NCBI GenBank assembly: GCA_003024985.2
Contig: PXIH01S0000264.1
DNA from: Euperipatoides rowelli
Taxonomy: Eukaryota > Onychophora > Udeonychophora > Euonychophora > Peripatopsidae
Direction: 5' to 3' (one strand)
DNA length: 13,008 nucleotides
A model generated the notes under the pieces. It was not told where the DNA came from. It made no database searches and saw nothing but the letters and a program-made list of their open reading frames with translations. Both the position numbers and the translations under genes were made by a program. Shown here piece after piece: positions 1 to 8,570 of this stretch. Within the stretch, counting starts at the first letter, position 1, and every line of letters begins with the position of its first letter.

Positions 1-81
1 TGTAGCGCACGATAATCATATACAGTATATATATGATTTCACTGTAATACAAATATATTACAGCCGTGATGAAATTTTATA

Positions 82-264
82 ATGATGTGGTTGCCATCTC
101 CTAATTGTTTAATTTGTAATTTGTTGGCATTGGATGACAATCATGTTTTTGAATCTTGCTCCTGGGTGAAGAAAATGCTAAATGAGAAGAATTTGTGCTC
201 TCAGTTTCTTGAAGGTTTTTTAACTCCGATGATGCAGTCCGTTCAAGGAAGGTCAAGAATTTAA
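82..264 (+). pseudogene. Possible C-terminal fragment of a non-LTR reverse transcriptase (CCHC motif)
   Basis: A 60-codon open frame contains Cys9, Cys12, His21 and Cys26, spaced CX2CX8HX4C. This is the spacing of the zinc-finger-like motif found after the reverse transcriptase domain in many non-LTR retrotransposons. The motif is followed by a Trp/Lys/Leu-rich stretch and then a stop. The frame is closed by a TGA at 70-72, just upstream, so any larger protein is broken or lies outside the window. No RT catalytic motif (such as YADD) is present. The spacing alone can arise by chance, so the assignment is weak. If correct, it is the remnant of a separate retroelement or of the polymerase partner of the gag-like frames further down. 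Confidence 0.18.
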
Positions 265-860
265 GGCCCTTTTTAAAGAATGTTCCTCTTATACTGTACA
301 TCTATACAAGTTATAGGTACTTTATTGCCCTCTCAAAGGATGACCTGTGTGAGATGCGTAACCCAGTGCTTTGGTACAGGGCTATTTTTTCTCATTATAG
401 GAAAATTTTAGTATCCTGTTTTGAAATGTAATGGCTGCTTAGTATATTTGTGTAACTGATGGTGGGAGAAGACATGAATGTGGATGTATTTCTTGTATGA
501 TTGTTCAAATGTGATAATATTTATCTTTGATCCCAAACTATTCATCTGAGCCAATTGAGGCAGTAGCACTGAGCAGTGACTGGGGGCATTTTTGTGCACA
601 CTTTTAAAGGAATGTAGGTCTATGGTTGTTTATCCTGGATTACTTGTGTTTTGGTTTTCCTCATTTAGGGGGGACAGATGTGTAGTCATGGTTGATTGAG
701 CTTAGTTGCTTTAAGCTGTTGATGGACTTTATAAGTGAGTTTTGGTACATTTGTTGTATTTTGTTAACCTGTAGCAAGGAGGGCTAGTCAGAGCTCACTG
801 GCTGTTAAGGTAAGGTTTGTCTTGTACATGTGTTGATAGACCAGATTCATGGGGATTATC

Positions 861-890
861 CTCCCCTCAATTGTATTTTGATTGGGGGAG
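861..890. repeat. Bulged 10-bp hairpin upstream of a purine tract
   Basis: CTCCCC and CAAT (861-866 and 868-871, with T867 bulged) pair with ATTG and GGGGAG (881-890) around a 9-nt loop. It sits 13 bases before the purine run at 904-914. Its role is unknown. Confidence 0.4.
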
Positions 891-903
891 TTGTAAAGTT
901 CAT

Positions 904-914
904 GAAGGGGGAGG
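904..914 (+). other. Candidate polypurine tract
   Basis: A run of 11 purines (GAAGGGGGAGG) is followed shortly by TGT. A similar run (AAGGGGAGGAA) occurs at 7045-7055, about 6.14 kb downstream and hence in step with the unit period. In LTR retroelements such a tract sits just before the 3' LTR. The flanking sequences of the two tracts do not otherwise match by eye, so chance is a real alternative. Confidence 0.22.
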
Positions 915-917
915 TGT

Positions 918-1524
918 ATGTCTATAGACGACCGCTGGCCATCACCCCGGATTGTTCATAAAATTTCCCAGGTCATCTGTGATCTATCAGAAAGCCTGCC
1001 TGATACCTGGCTTGTTATTGAGTCTAGAGTATGTAGCGGGCACCTTGAGGGTTTCCTTCAAGTTTGGTCTGGGGTAGGAGGCTTGGATGTTATCATGGCA
1101 TTCTTTTCCTTGATGGGGGTGTGGCTTATTTTGTGCTAAATTGCTCGGCGAGACTTTTACAGCTGTGTGCCATGGTCAATTAGGTCTTTTTCTATTCCTT
1201 TGTTTAATGACTTATGTCTTTCTGTAACCCTGATTTGGATTACCTGGCTTAAAGTATCCTGATGTCTGCCTATGACCTGATATGTTATAGGAAGTTGTGC
1301 TTGGCTGGGGTCTGCTCCTGCTTGCTGACTTTGATTAATGCTGGTTGTGTGCTGCTGTCTTGAGAGGTANAAGATATTAATGGGATTTTTCAAAAGAGTG
1401 GTATGAGTGGTTTGAATATGATTGTCATTTCTGTGCTTGTCAGGTTTTGTATAGCTGAATTGTCTGATGTTTGAATNATTGTGGAGGGGTAAAGTTTTTT
1501 GAGGGAGCTAAGTGCGAGAAGGTA
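918..1524. other. Non-coding stretch, no feature recognised
   Basis: About 600 bases with short open frames only, none with recognisable protein features. Single unresolved bases occur at 1370 and 1477. Under an LTR model this would be the 5' part of a long U3, but I cannot see base-level similarity to the equivalent interval 7056-7704. Confidence 0.4.
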
Positions 1525-1699
1525 TTGATGATTGATTTCTGGCTGAGGGTTGGGGAGGAGGTGGTTGCAATGATAAAGTGAGTGAGGTAGTATTCACAAG
1601 GGTGTATCCTCAGTTTGCCTCCTCTATTGTGACTGATTGGCTGAGGATGTGCCTATATCAGTCGCATTTAAAGATCCTGGGGAAAAGGGTCTTGAAAAG

Positions 1700-1727
1700 C
1701 CACATGGCGCTGCAGAGCCCCATGTGG
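1700..1727 (+). repeat. Hairpin 1 of the 8-12-8 family
   Basis: CCACATGG (1700-1707) pairs perfectly with CCATGTGG (1720-1727) around a 12-nt loop ending in GCC. An outer 5-bp helix GGGTC/GACCC (1687-1691 with 1742-1746) can enclose it. It occupies the same place in copy 1 as hairpin 2 does in copy 2, but the stem sequence differs at two pairs and both are compensated. The strand is assigned from the direction of the gag-like frames. Confidence 0.6.
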
Positions 1728-2578
1728 TGTAGAGATTGGTTGACCCACCTCGCGTCCTTGCTACTGCTTCTTCCCCTCTTTAGTGTGCAATCGGTCTTGG
1801 GTTGACTTTTGGCAAACAAAGTTGTAAAGTGCAGTGCTTATGGAAACTGGGCATCTGTTGAATTGTATGGTTGTGAGTAACGTTCAAATAAGTGGCTCCA
1901 GTTGGTGTTTACCTGGTGAATCATGGAGGCTTATGTACCGTTTATGAGTCACTGGGGATTGGCGTGAGTCACTGAGTATGTTTAACGGTATTGTTGTGCA
2001 TACGTGTGAACGTCAAGGTCAAAAATGTTGGGCCTTGATGTTGGATTTGAACGTTTGTATATTATGTCAGTATGCTATGTTGTGATGTCGGGGTGAGTGA
2101 ATTTAATGATGGTATGATTTATACGTGGATTTTTGTGATGGTATGATGTCCTTGTTGTATTTGTTTTTTTATGATTTTTTTAATAAGTTTGATGTCTCTG
2201 GTTGTCATGATTGGTGTGGTCACCTCATTAGTCCTCTTCATGTTTTCTATCATTTCAGTCTTGTCCTGCATTCCCTCTCCCTCCCTATTCAGCTACCTGG
2301 GTGAATTACTGCTTAATAGGATTAAGTTCCTGCCTGGGTGGCTGAAGTGCTGGACCGGTGTTGGATACTTTCTTTCAACATCGATGAGGCATACGGGGTT
2401 ATCATTGTCACCTTCCTACTGTTCTGGTGGGATTGTATCATCATCCCTTCCTATCCATTCTGTCTGTCTGAGGATAGTCAGTCAGGCGGGGTGGGGTTTG
2501 TCAGATTTCATCATCATCAGTTATCATAGTTATTTGCATCGTTTTTATTATCAGCTTTGAATTTTTTTACACATTTTT

Positions 2579-2585
2579 ATTGCAG
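2579..2585 (+). promoter_or_regulatory. Conserved 3' splice site candidate, copy 1
   Basis: A T-rich run ends in ATTGCAG, followed by G. The homologous place in copy 2 (8520-8526) ends in TTTGCAG after a similar T-rich run. Conservation of pyrimidine tract plus CAG in two diverged non-coding copies supports a real acceptor. It opens a candidate exon running to the donor at 2921/2922. I did not find an equally conserved upstream donor. Confidence 0.4.
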
Positions 2586-2720
2586 GAAACCTGAAAAAGA
2601 AACAAAAAAGTACATGCACAATTATAGAAATTTAATGTTTATTCTATCATATGTCTTCTATCGTTTACCTTGCATCTTGCCTGGTAAACTCTTCATCTCT
2701 CACTTTGTCTTGATTCTATC

Positions 2721-2763
2721 AATAAAAATTTTCGATTCCTTACACTCCGACTCTTGGTGCCCA
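2721..2763 (+). promoter_or_regulatory. Conserved AATAAA / TGGTGCCCA block, copy 1
   Basis: AATAAA is followed 28 bases later by TGGTGCCCA, with a nearly identical intervening sequence in copy 2 (8932-8973). AATAAA near the end of an LTR and a motif starting TGG (complement of tRNA CCA ends) just after it are the usual layout of R/U5 and a primer-binding site. The bases beyond TGGTGCCCA differ between the copies and I cannot name a matching tRNA, so the assignment is tentative. Confidence 0.3.
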
Positions 2764-2846
2764 ATGCCATCACCCCTCTTCCAAGGTGGTGGTATGCCGA
2801 GACAAGGAGGTAGGATGAATTATTTCCTAATCCTAACCCTATTGCC

Positions 2847-2873
2847 GACTTAGAAGTCAGCCTGGAAGGTTGT
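2847..2873 (+). promoter_or_regulatory. Invariant 27-nt leader block with small hairpin, copy 1
   Basis: All 27 bases match copy 2 (9062-9088), although the surrounding leader is clearly diverged. The block opens with GACTT-AG-AAGTC, a 5-bp stem with a 2-nt gap, and continues with gcctggaaggttgt. It lies about 50 bases before the splice-donor-like site. Its function is unknown. In retroviruses, dimerisation and packaging signals occupy this kind of position, but that is only an analogy. Confidence 0.5.
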
Positions 2874-3071
2874 TGGAAATTATAGCTCCTCGTTTTTTGA
2901 CCATAGCAACAGTTTTTTAAGGTAAGTCCATAGTGTTAGATATTTTCTGAAAGTATAAGTCGAGGCCTACAACCTGATATTGATTTTAAAAAAATATTTT
3001 AAAATTNNNTNNNAANTTTTGATGTTTTAAGATAGTTTCGTTTTCACAGTTTTATTTAGCATTGGAGGTAT

Positions 3072-3083
3072 AGGAAATTTCCT
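3072..3083. repeat. 12-bp perfect palindrome
   Basis: AGGAAATTTCCT is self-complementary. It lies in the AT-rich leader region of copy 1 and has no evident counterpart in copy 2. Confidence 0.3.
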
Positions 3084-3226
3084 TTAGGGCCATTTCCCAG
3101 ACTTATTTTTTGTTCTTTTTCGAAAATTCTTTTTTCCACCCTATATAAGTGCCCAGGTTCACACTCGGTCCAATTAAAATAATTTTGTTTTTTTCAATTT
3201 TAAAGATTTTTTTTGAAAATCCCTTG

Positions 3227-3649
3227 AAAATCGATTTTACATGTTAGGTTTGACATGAGATAGATAGGGATCTTCATTTCTTGGCATTACTGCCTTTAAT
3301 TATTTATTTTTTGGAATTTTGACAACTGCTACCCTATCTAAATCAAATAACTCGATTCTGATTATGTAATTCTTAATTTCATAGGACAATTATTTTTGAT
3401 TTTTAATAAAAATCCTAGCATTAGTCATTTTCCATGTTAAAGGAATTTTGCCATAGATAGCTATAGTGAATCCTGTAAATGGCTCTAATAACTTTATTTC
3501 TCGAAATATTATGGATATGTTTAATAGTTTTCCTATCTAAAGTAAGCATTTGGAATCAAACTAAGCAAGCAGAATTTTGATATAATAAATATTTTTCGAT
3601 TTAAAATTTTTTCACTGCTTAATCATTTTTGTATGTTAAAAATTAACAT
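3227..3649. repeat. Degenerate ~195-bp tandem repeats with catgtta hairpins, copy 1
   Basis: The motif catgtta recurs near 3240, 3433 and 3632 (one base changed in the last). A second motif, cctatctaa, recurs at 3333 and 3532, giving a period of 193-199 bp. Two of the catgtta sites are hairpins: 3240-3246 with 3251-3257, and ATGTTAA (3633-3639) with TTAACAT (3643-3649). A 12-bp palindrome built on ATCGAT lies at 3227-3238. Copy 2 has an equivalent array with a shorter period. Confidence 0.45.
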
Positions 3650-3816
3650 GGGAAGAATAGGAACTATTTCTTTGATGTAATTTTTGTGATTGAAAGTCTA
3701 TATTCAGTTTGTAACTAATAATTATAATAACAATTTTTTTCTTCTTGAAGTCTCAATCTTTTTCTTTTTAATATTAATTTCAATTCTGTACATTGTGCTT
3801 GAGACCACATTCAGGT

Positions 3817-6121
3817 ATGGAGAATCTCACCTCGGAAGATCAACCAACTGTTGATAAAATGGACGACTCTGATTCGGGCAAGGGTTTTGATGAGTCCTCT
3901 AGGGACATTTCTAATGGTGGGGATGAGGCTTTCATTCTATCTGACCAAGCATGCCCCCCCTTCCCCTGGATCAGATTCTGCTAAAATGGATAGTTATGGC
4001 AATTCTAGCTATCCTAATGAGGTTAAGGTGAATGTTGGCGGGATCTCAATGCCAATTTTGATTCCCGGTCATCTCATTAAGTCCAGCAGCAAACTTCCAA
4101 TGGTGAATGAAGATCCTAGGTTGACTAGGAATGATATTCTTGCTGCATATCTGTTCCCTTCTGATGATGGTCCTGATAGTTCTCCGAATGGTACATTATG
4201 GGAGGTTGATGAAATTACGACCACCATTGATAAGCGGGTATTGATAATGTCACCCCAAGCTAAGGAATTGTCTGCTAGAAGCTTGGCTAGCAAAGATTCA
4301 CCAGCTGTTGTAAGTTTTGCCTCTTCAATTAAAAGGCTTACAAGGAGGACCAAGAATAAAACAACTCCATACAGGATGAACAAAACTAATAAATATCCTG
4401 TGACCCCCCGTTCTAGGATTCTGTTCCCCAAGGAACCATCCAAAAAGAGGGAGGTAGTTGAGTGTCAGTCCACTGGTCATTAATTAATCAAGATTGTCAG
4501 CCCTTCTCGCAAATTTCAGTCTTTTCAGATCCAACACTGGAACAAACCAGAGGTTTCTGATGGTACATCTCCTTTGAGAGATAGTCTTTCTTTGGGGTAT
4601 GTTCCCCCTCCTCCCCTACCCTCTGAATCCCTAATTACTCCGTCTACTTCAGATCCAACTGCTGACATGAATGTTGGCAAAGGGGACAGTAACGTTGAAG
4701 CTGTGGAACTTGAGAGCTACCTTCATGCATCCTTTTGGGTGCCTAAGATATTTGGGATCACCATTGAGGAATATCTAACTGCCACAGGGCAGATGGTAGG
4801 TAATGACAACATCGAGTATTTTAATGGTGATGATCGAAGCCGAATAGAGGTGACTCTCAAAAACTCCGAATTAGTCACTAAAATTATAAAGCAAGGATTA
4901 ACAATCAATGGCTCTTGGCAAAAGGCATATAGGCTTGCTGAGAAGCCGGTACTCCTTGCACTTAATAGTGTACCACCAATAATTCCGCATCAGTCACTTT
5001 GCAATGCGGTTCGACACCTTGGGAATTGCCTTCCTGAGGATTGTCACTTCATGTATGCTCCCTGTGGTAATCCTGATCTTAAACATGTTAAGTCACACAG
5101 GAGGAAAATTCTGCTCAGGATGAAAAAGGAGATAGAAATTCCTGAGTCTTTAGAAATCAATTTTGCCAGGAAAACTTTCTTAATTGGTGTTTCTGACGGT
5201 ATACCCAAATGTTTTGTGTGTGGAAGACATGGACGTGAAGAGTTCCTGTAGGGCGAGGAAGAATACCAATGTTAATTCTCCTCCTCCCTCTGGTGGCTCT
5301 ACTTCCACTGATCCTGTCACCCCTAGCAATGAGTCCCGCACATGGAAAGACGCATTGATTAGGAATATTGAAAAACTTAGAAAAACAGATGGGCAAAACA
5401 CAAAAACTACAATGACAAAACAACAAAACTCCAGGATAATTAACAACTCCAAAGGAGTATTGACGATGAATCTCCACACCAACTTTTAATTAATTCTGAT
5501 GGGAACAATATTATCAGTCTTGAGGAAGAGGGTTTCTCCCCTCAATCGATTCCTTCGTTGGATTTGCTACCCTTTGTGGAACTTCCGGCTCCACAGAGGG
5601 GGACCAGTAAATCTTGAAAAGTAGTAAAGAGATGTAACAGAAAGAACCCTGTGAATGATGTTTCATCATCCTCATCAGGTGATGAAATAAGTGATGAGAG
5701 TGAGATGGATGAAGAGTTGAGTGATCATGGGGAGGAACACCCATACTTCTTCACACTTGACTCTATCTTTTCAGATGCAATTTCTGCTAAGGATAAAACT
5801 GGTGAATTTCCAGACAACGCTTTGTTGGAAGTTAATTGCACAAAAGCTATGGGTGTCATAGCATCTGTTGCTCATAAGAATCTCTTTAGAGATGACTCTA
5901 AATATGAGCAAATTCATGAATTTCTTGCTGAAGCAGGAGAAACTCAACAAATGCTCAAAGAAACTTCAAAGAATTCAAGGAAAAGAGGTAATACTTCTAT
6001 GCTGGATGATTTGTCCTCAGTAATATCAACTGAGGCAAATGATCATAAGGAAAAATTTCCAGTCAAATCTAAAGGTGGAAGTAAAAATCAAAGTAAGAGG
6101 AAAAGAATAGTGTATCAGTGA
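3817..6121 (+). pseudogene. Gag-like/ORF1 retroelement protein with one CCHC knuckle, copy 1, broken
   Basis: The start is ATG at 3817 (MENL), matched by MENL at 9934 in copy 2; the stop is TGA at 6119-6121, about 765 codons in all. Order: acidic/Ser-rich N-terminus; conserved block about 4130-4360 ending in a basic TRRTK patch; an RRM-like region about 4709-5200 containing VGNDNIEYFNGDD and VPPIIPHQ; a CCHC knuckle at 5210-5249; an NESRTWK segment; acidic stretch 5680-5740; Lys/Arg-rich end. The knuckle suggests nucleic-acid binding. Lesions: net +1 shift at the C-run near 3955-3961, TAA at 4481, a 2-nt deletion near 5235 that removes the knuckle His, a 1-nt deletion near 5450, and TGA at 5615 where copy 2 has CGA. 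The RRM reading is inference. ZCCHC3-like or Tx1/L1-type ORF1 proteins are the closest pattern I know. No polymerase follows. Confidence 0.75.
5210..5249 (+). other. Frameshifted zinc knuckle, copy 1
   Basis: The first two Cys codons (5210 and 5219) and the last Cys (5247) remain. The His codon is destroyed by a 2-nt deletion at 5234-5238 relative to copy 2. The Cys after the deletion is in a different frame, so the protein cannot form the knuckle. Confidence 0.7.
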
Positions 6122-6465
6122 GTAATAAAACACTTAATTGTTAAAAATTTTTATTAGTTGTCTTCAATTGTATAAAATCCAGTCCTATGGATAAGATATA
6201 AAATTCTGCATCTAATCATTTTGGAATTCTTGTTAATGATCTATCATTATCATTCATTGAGTTTGACCTAGTGAATCTTTAGATCGACTTCAACATAATT
6301 TATTGATCTCTGTGTGCCAGTGTTGCTCTATGTAAAAACATCACATCTTGTAGTGTGTCTTCATAACTTTTCTGTTTTGCTATAATTACCTTTGTTTACA
6401 ATCTTTTTATTATTATTATTTTTCTCTTTTCTTTCTTTTCTCTCTTCACTTAGTAAAGAAAAATA

Positions 6466-6560
6466 CAAGATGGAAAAGAGGGGGGAGGGGGAGGGAAGGG
6501 GTTAGAAAAAGGGAAAAGGGGAGAAGAGAGGGGGATGGAAGGAAGAGAGAAGGGGGAAAA
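6466..6560 (+). repeat. Purine-rich tract with G-quadruplex motif
   Basis: Nearly all bases are purines. Within it, 6480-6501 has G-runs of 6, 5, 3 and 4 separated by single or double A, which meets the usual four-run G-quadruplex pattern. Copy 2 has only a shorter purine stretch (about 12431-12460) and a weaker G-rich run at 12499-12520, so the long tract is probably a local expansion. Confidence 0.55.
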
Positions 6561-6981
6561 CTGTTATTTTTCAAACTGAATTAATTGCTTTGATATAATA
6601 GGGGAGGCGGGATTTGGACATCTTAAGATTAATTTGAATTTTTGGGGCTCTGATGTTTGTTTCTAATTGACCTCTATCTTTTAGTTCGCTTGTTAGATTG
6701 GGTGTATACTTTGATGCTGATGGATGGCATGAACCCTCTAAGTTGCCCATGACAACTTGGAATTGTAAATCACTTCTGAGTCATTGACTGAAATGGATGA
6801 GTAACTAAGGAAAATCTACACTTAGATTCTTGAATCAATTGATGACACAGAACAGATTGTGCAGGGATGCTCATTGTTGAGGTGTATCGAAAGGAATTCT
6901 AGATTGGCACCTTTGTTCTCATAATATATCCCCCATAATTATTACACTTTGGAGGGATGTCCTCTGTTGATGAATGCCAAG

Positions 6982-6997
6982 TAGGCATGCCTATAAA
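6982..6997 (+). promoter_or_regulatory. 12-bp palindrome overlapping TATAAA
   Basis: TAGGCATGCCTA (6982-6993) is a perfect palindrome and runs into TATAAA (6992-6997). Copy 2 has a decayed palindrome and TATAAG at 12895-12900. This lies close to the downstream limit of homology between the copies. Whether it acts as a promoter is unknown. Confidence 0.25.
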
Positions 6998-7015
6998 TGA
7001 CATTTGTTCTGCTTA

Positions 7016-7704
7016 GTATTGTTGATATGACGTTCTGAGAACTTAAGGGGAGGAATGATAGAGATCTGCCTGAATATCTGGTTCGTACAAATCAATATTC
7101 TGTAACGGAACCCCTTCCGGTGTTATCTGTAGGATGTCTGGGAAAGGAGATCTCTGTGGATCAGCTTGGACCTTTTACTTTGAGTAGCTTTCAGCATTGA
7201 TTTGGTTCCTATTGTTCATCAATGTAAGAGTAGAATAGAGTTGAGTTGATATCAGAGATGTGAGTTAAACCCCAGTTGTCAATCGCATTCAGTGGGAAAT
7301 GTGGTTTATCTTGCATCTGGTGTGCATAGCGTCTAACTTTAATTGTTAAAGGGAGGGGAAAAGAGTAGGGGGGAATGAGAAATTAAAATTACTATCTTTT
7401 TTTTTTTTTTTAAACTTAGTTAATTTGGGTTTTAAACTGAGGTAATTCGACATATCTTTGTCCTTCATAATGAATCGGTCAATATGTTTTACCTCCATGA
7501 GTAGTGTTCTATCATTGAACTTGAATTGTCCATGTACTCAGTTCAAGGTCAGTGAAGATTGACATGTGAGGTAACTTGTCATATGCTGAATGTATATGAC
7601 AATGAGATGGACATGGTTAATCCTAGTCTGTTATAAACTAATGATGATTCTGTATATGTGGCTAATTGTGTAACTGTTGTTACTTCTCTGTTCTTTTGCC
7701 ATTT
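7016..7704. other. Spacer between the two homologous blocks
   Basis: About 690 bases with no visible match to copy 1 or elsewhere in the window and no open frame of note. It contains a candidate polypurine tract at 7045-7055, another purine-rich run near 7349-7384 and a run of 15 T at 7397-7411. Under an LTR model it would hold the 3' edge of the internal region and the first part of the second LTR. Confidence 0.35.
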
Positions 7705-7835
7705 TTGTATGACATCTTCTTTTCGGGGCCTGAGGGGACGGCTTTGATAAAAAGATTAATTTCTGAAGGCTATCCTCAGTGTGCCCAGTGAGGTAAGGTC
7801 TATAAGGTTGAGGATGTGCCTAATTGTAGGCTTTA

Positions 7836-7865
7836 ACTTCATGGTGCTATGGGGCCCCATGAAGT
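7836..7865 (+). repeat. Hairpin 2 of the 8-12-8 family
   Basis: ACTTCATGG (7836-7844) pairs perfectly with CCATGAAGT (7857-7865) around a 12-nt loop. An outer 7-bp helix TGTAGGC/GCCTACA (7825-7831 with 7881-7887) encloses it. The loop and right arm also form the perfect palindrome ATGGGGCCCCAT (7849-7860). Compared with hairpin 1, two stem pairs have changed on both arms. Confidence 0.65.
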
Positions 7866-8221
7866 ACCTTACTGTGATTGGCCTACATTGTATTGAAGCT
7901 GTCGCCTCATGCCCCTGTTATTTTGTTATCCATTCATTTCTCGAAATATGAAAAATGAAATAATTGTAGTATGAATGTTTTAATTTCTATTGTGTTCTCT
8001 CTGAGTGTATACTCGTTAAATATTCTCACATGTCCTATGATTTTAGTATGAATGTTGATTGTTTTTTTATTTGTTACTTTTAATTTAACTATGCTAGCAT
8101 CTCATCAATCCTACTACCTTTTTCCAATCATCACCTCTTCCTTTCCTCGTTTCTCCTCTCATCAATACTTTCAAGTGTTCTACCTTAATGAGGATTTAAC
8201 CCCTGCCTCTGAGTATTGAAA

Positions 8222-8261
8222 AGTGTTTTCATGGTATGTATTGAGTTACATACCTTACACT
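8222..8261. repeat. Hairpin with 8-bp core and outer helix
   Basis: GGTATGTA (8233-8240) pairs with TACATACC (8247-8254) around a 6-nt loop. AGTGT (8222-8226) and ACACT (8257-8261) can extend it across an asymmetric internal loop. I see no equivalent in copy 1. Confidence 0.35.
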
Positions 8262-8519
8262 GAGAGTCCCATTACCTCCTGTTCCTTTGAGGGGGATGTG
8301 ATTCTTTTGCTTGCTCTTTAGCAAATTCTCTGGGAATCACCTTTTCCCTCTTCCTGTGGATGGGCATTGATTTGTCTGTCTGCAGTGGAGCTTGTATCAC
8401 CTTCCTTGTGTCAGATTAGGAATACCTGATCAGCTACTTGGGAGCCTATCAAATTTCATTGGCACAAACATATTTATTATCATTTTATTATTAGGGATAT
8501 TAATACATTTTTTCTTTTA

Positions 8520-8526
8520 TTTGCAG
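8520..8526 (+). promoter_or_regulatory. Conserved 3' splice site candidate, copy 2
   Basis: A T-rich run ends in TTTGCAG at 8526, at the position homologous to ATTGCAG in copy 1. It would begin the copy 2 leader exon. Confidence 0.4.
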
Positions 8527-8570
8527 AGTTTTTTAGAAGTACATCAAATTATTTTGTAAGAGAATTAATA

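Larger units (their letters stand above)
1..917. other. AT-rich flank upstream of copy 1, mostly non-coding
   Basis: No convincing gene is visible apart from the short cysteine-rich fragment at 82-264. The stretch begins with an AT-rich tract and has no sequence that I can match by eye to the 3' region of either downstream unit, so it is probably not the tail of a third copy. It contains a GTAAGG donor-like site near 808, a bulged hairpin at 861-890 and a short purine tract at 904-914. I see no RNA gene in it. Confidence 0.5.
1525..2585 (+). repeat. Copy 1 upstream non-coding region of the 6.1-kb unit
   Basis: Homologous to about 7705-8526. Shared landmarks in the same order are GATAAA, tatcctcagt, the block gaggatgtgcct, the 8-12-8 hairpin, a GATTGG after it, a T-rich stretch and a pyrimidine-rich run ending in ATTGCAG at 2579-2585. 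Identity is patchy between these landmarks, as expected for old non-coding repeat copies. Open frames in it, including one of 129 codons at 2171-2560, are not matched in copy 2 and look incidental. It may hold the promoter and first exon/intron of the unit, or the U3 of an LTR. Confidence 0.5.
2586..2921 (+). other. Candidate leader exon, copy 1
   Basis: This 336-base segment lies between an acceptor-like CAG and a consensus donor AAG/GTAAGT. It carries AATAAA at 2721-2726, TGGTGCCCA at 2755-2763, a degraded CCTAAC repeat at 2826-2840 and the invariant block starting at 2847. The stretch from AATAAA to TGGTGCCCA is nearly identical to copy 2. A 98-codon frame across it (2557-2853) is not kept in copy 2, so I read the segment as untranslated leader. 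In an LTR model it would be R/U5, primer-binding site and leader. Confidence 0.4.
2922..3750 (+). other. Candidate leader intron, copy 1
   Basis: It starts at AAG/GTAAGT (2919-2927) and ends at a polypyrimidine run closing with CTTGAAG (3750). Both signals are conserved at homologous positions in copy 2 (9194 and 9875). An ataataac stretch about 20 bases before the acceptor could serve as branch point. The interior is very AT-rich, has no coding potential and holds degenerate tandem repeats of about 193-199 bp. An N cluster lies at 3007-3016. An alternative acceptor CATTCAG ends at 3814, three bases before the ATG. Confidence 0.45.
6122..7015 (+). repeat. Conserved 3' non-coding region, copy 1
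   Basis: No protein is encoded, yet the stretch is homologous throughout to 12099-12920. Best kept are an 18-base identity at 6343-6360 (acatcttgtagtgtgtct), the block 6564-6597 around caaactga and ttgctttgatataa, and 6890-7010 around tagattggcacc. Copy 1 additionally has a purine tract of about 90 bases at 6466-6560. Similarity stops near 7015, soon after a TATAAA at 6992. I read it as a 3' untranslated region or the internal 3' part of the element; no reverse transcriptase, RNase H or integrase remnant is seen in either strand. Confidence 0.5.
7705..8526 (+). repeat. Copy 2 upstream non-coding region of the unit
   Basis: Homologous to about 1525-2585 with the same landmarks: GATAAA, tatcctcagt, gaggatgtgcct, the 8-12-8 hairpin, GATTGG, a T-rich stretch and a pyrimidine-rich run ending in TTTGCAG. 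It also has a GAG/GTAAGG donor-like site near 7792 that copy 1 lacks, and an additional hairpin at 8222-8261. No protein coding is supported. Confidence 0.5.

Noticed and set aside
918-1139. 73-codon open frame after the purine tract
   Set aside because: No recognisable domain and no counterpart in copy 2; length expected by chance.
1687-1746. Hairpin regions considered as tRNA or tRNA-derived SINE
   Set aside because: No A-box/B-box pair or cloverleaf with anticodon arm could be fitted; only nested hairpins are seen.
2171-2560. 129-codon open frame in the copy 1 upstream region
   Set aside because: Low-complexity, Leu/Ser-rich translation, no domain, and no equivalent frame in the homologous part of copy 2.
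4069-4443. Minus-strand open frame inside the gag-like gene (also 10154-10507 and 5157-5482)
   Set aside because: These lie opposite the gag-like frames. The paired minus frames in the two copies resemble each other only because the plus-strand codons are conserved.
7397-7411. T15 run, considered as the poly(A) tail of a minus-strand retroposon
   Set aside because: No target-site duplication or recognisable SINE/LINE body beside it; a plain homopolymer is enough.
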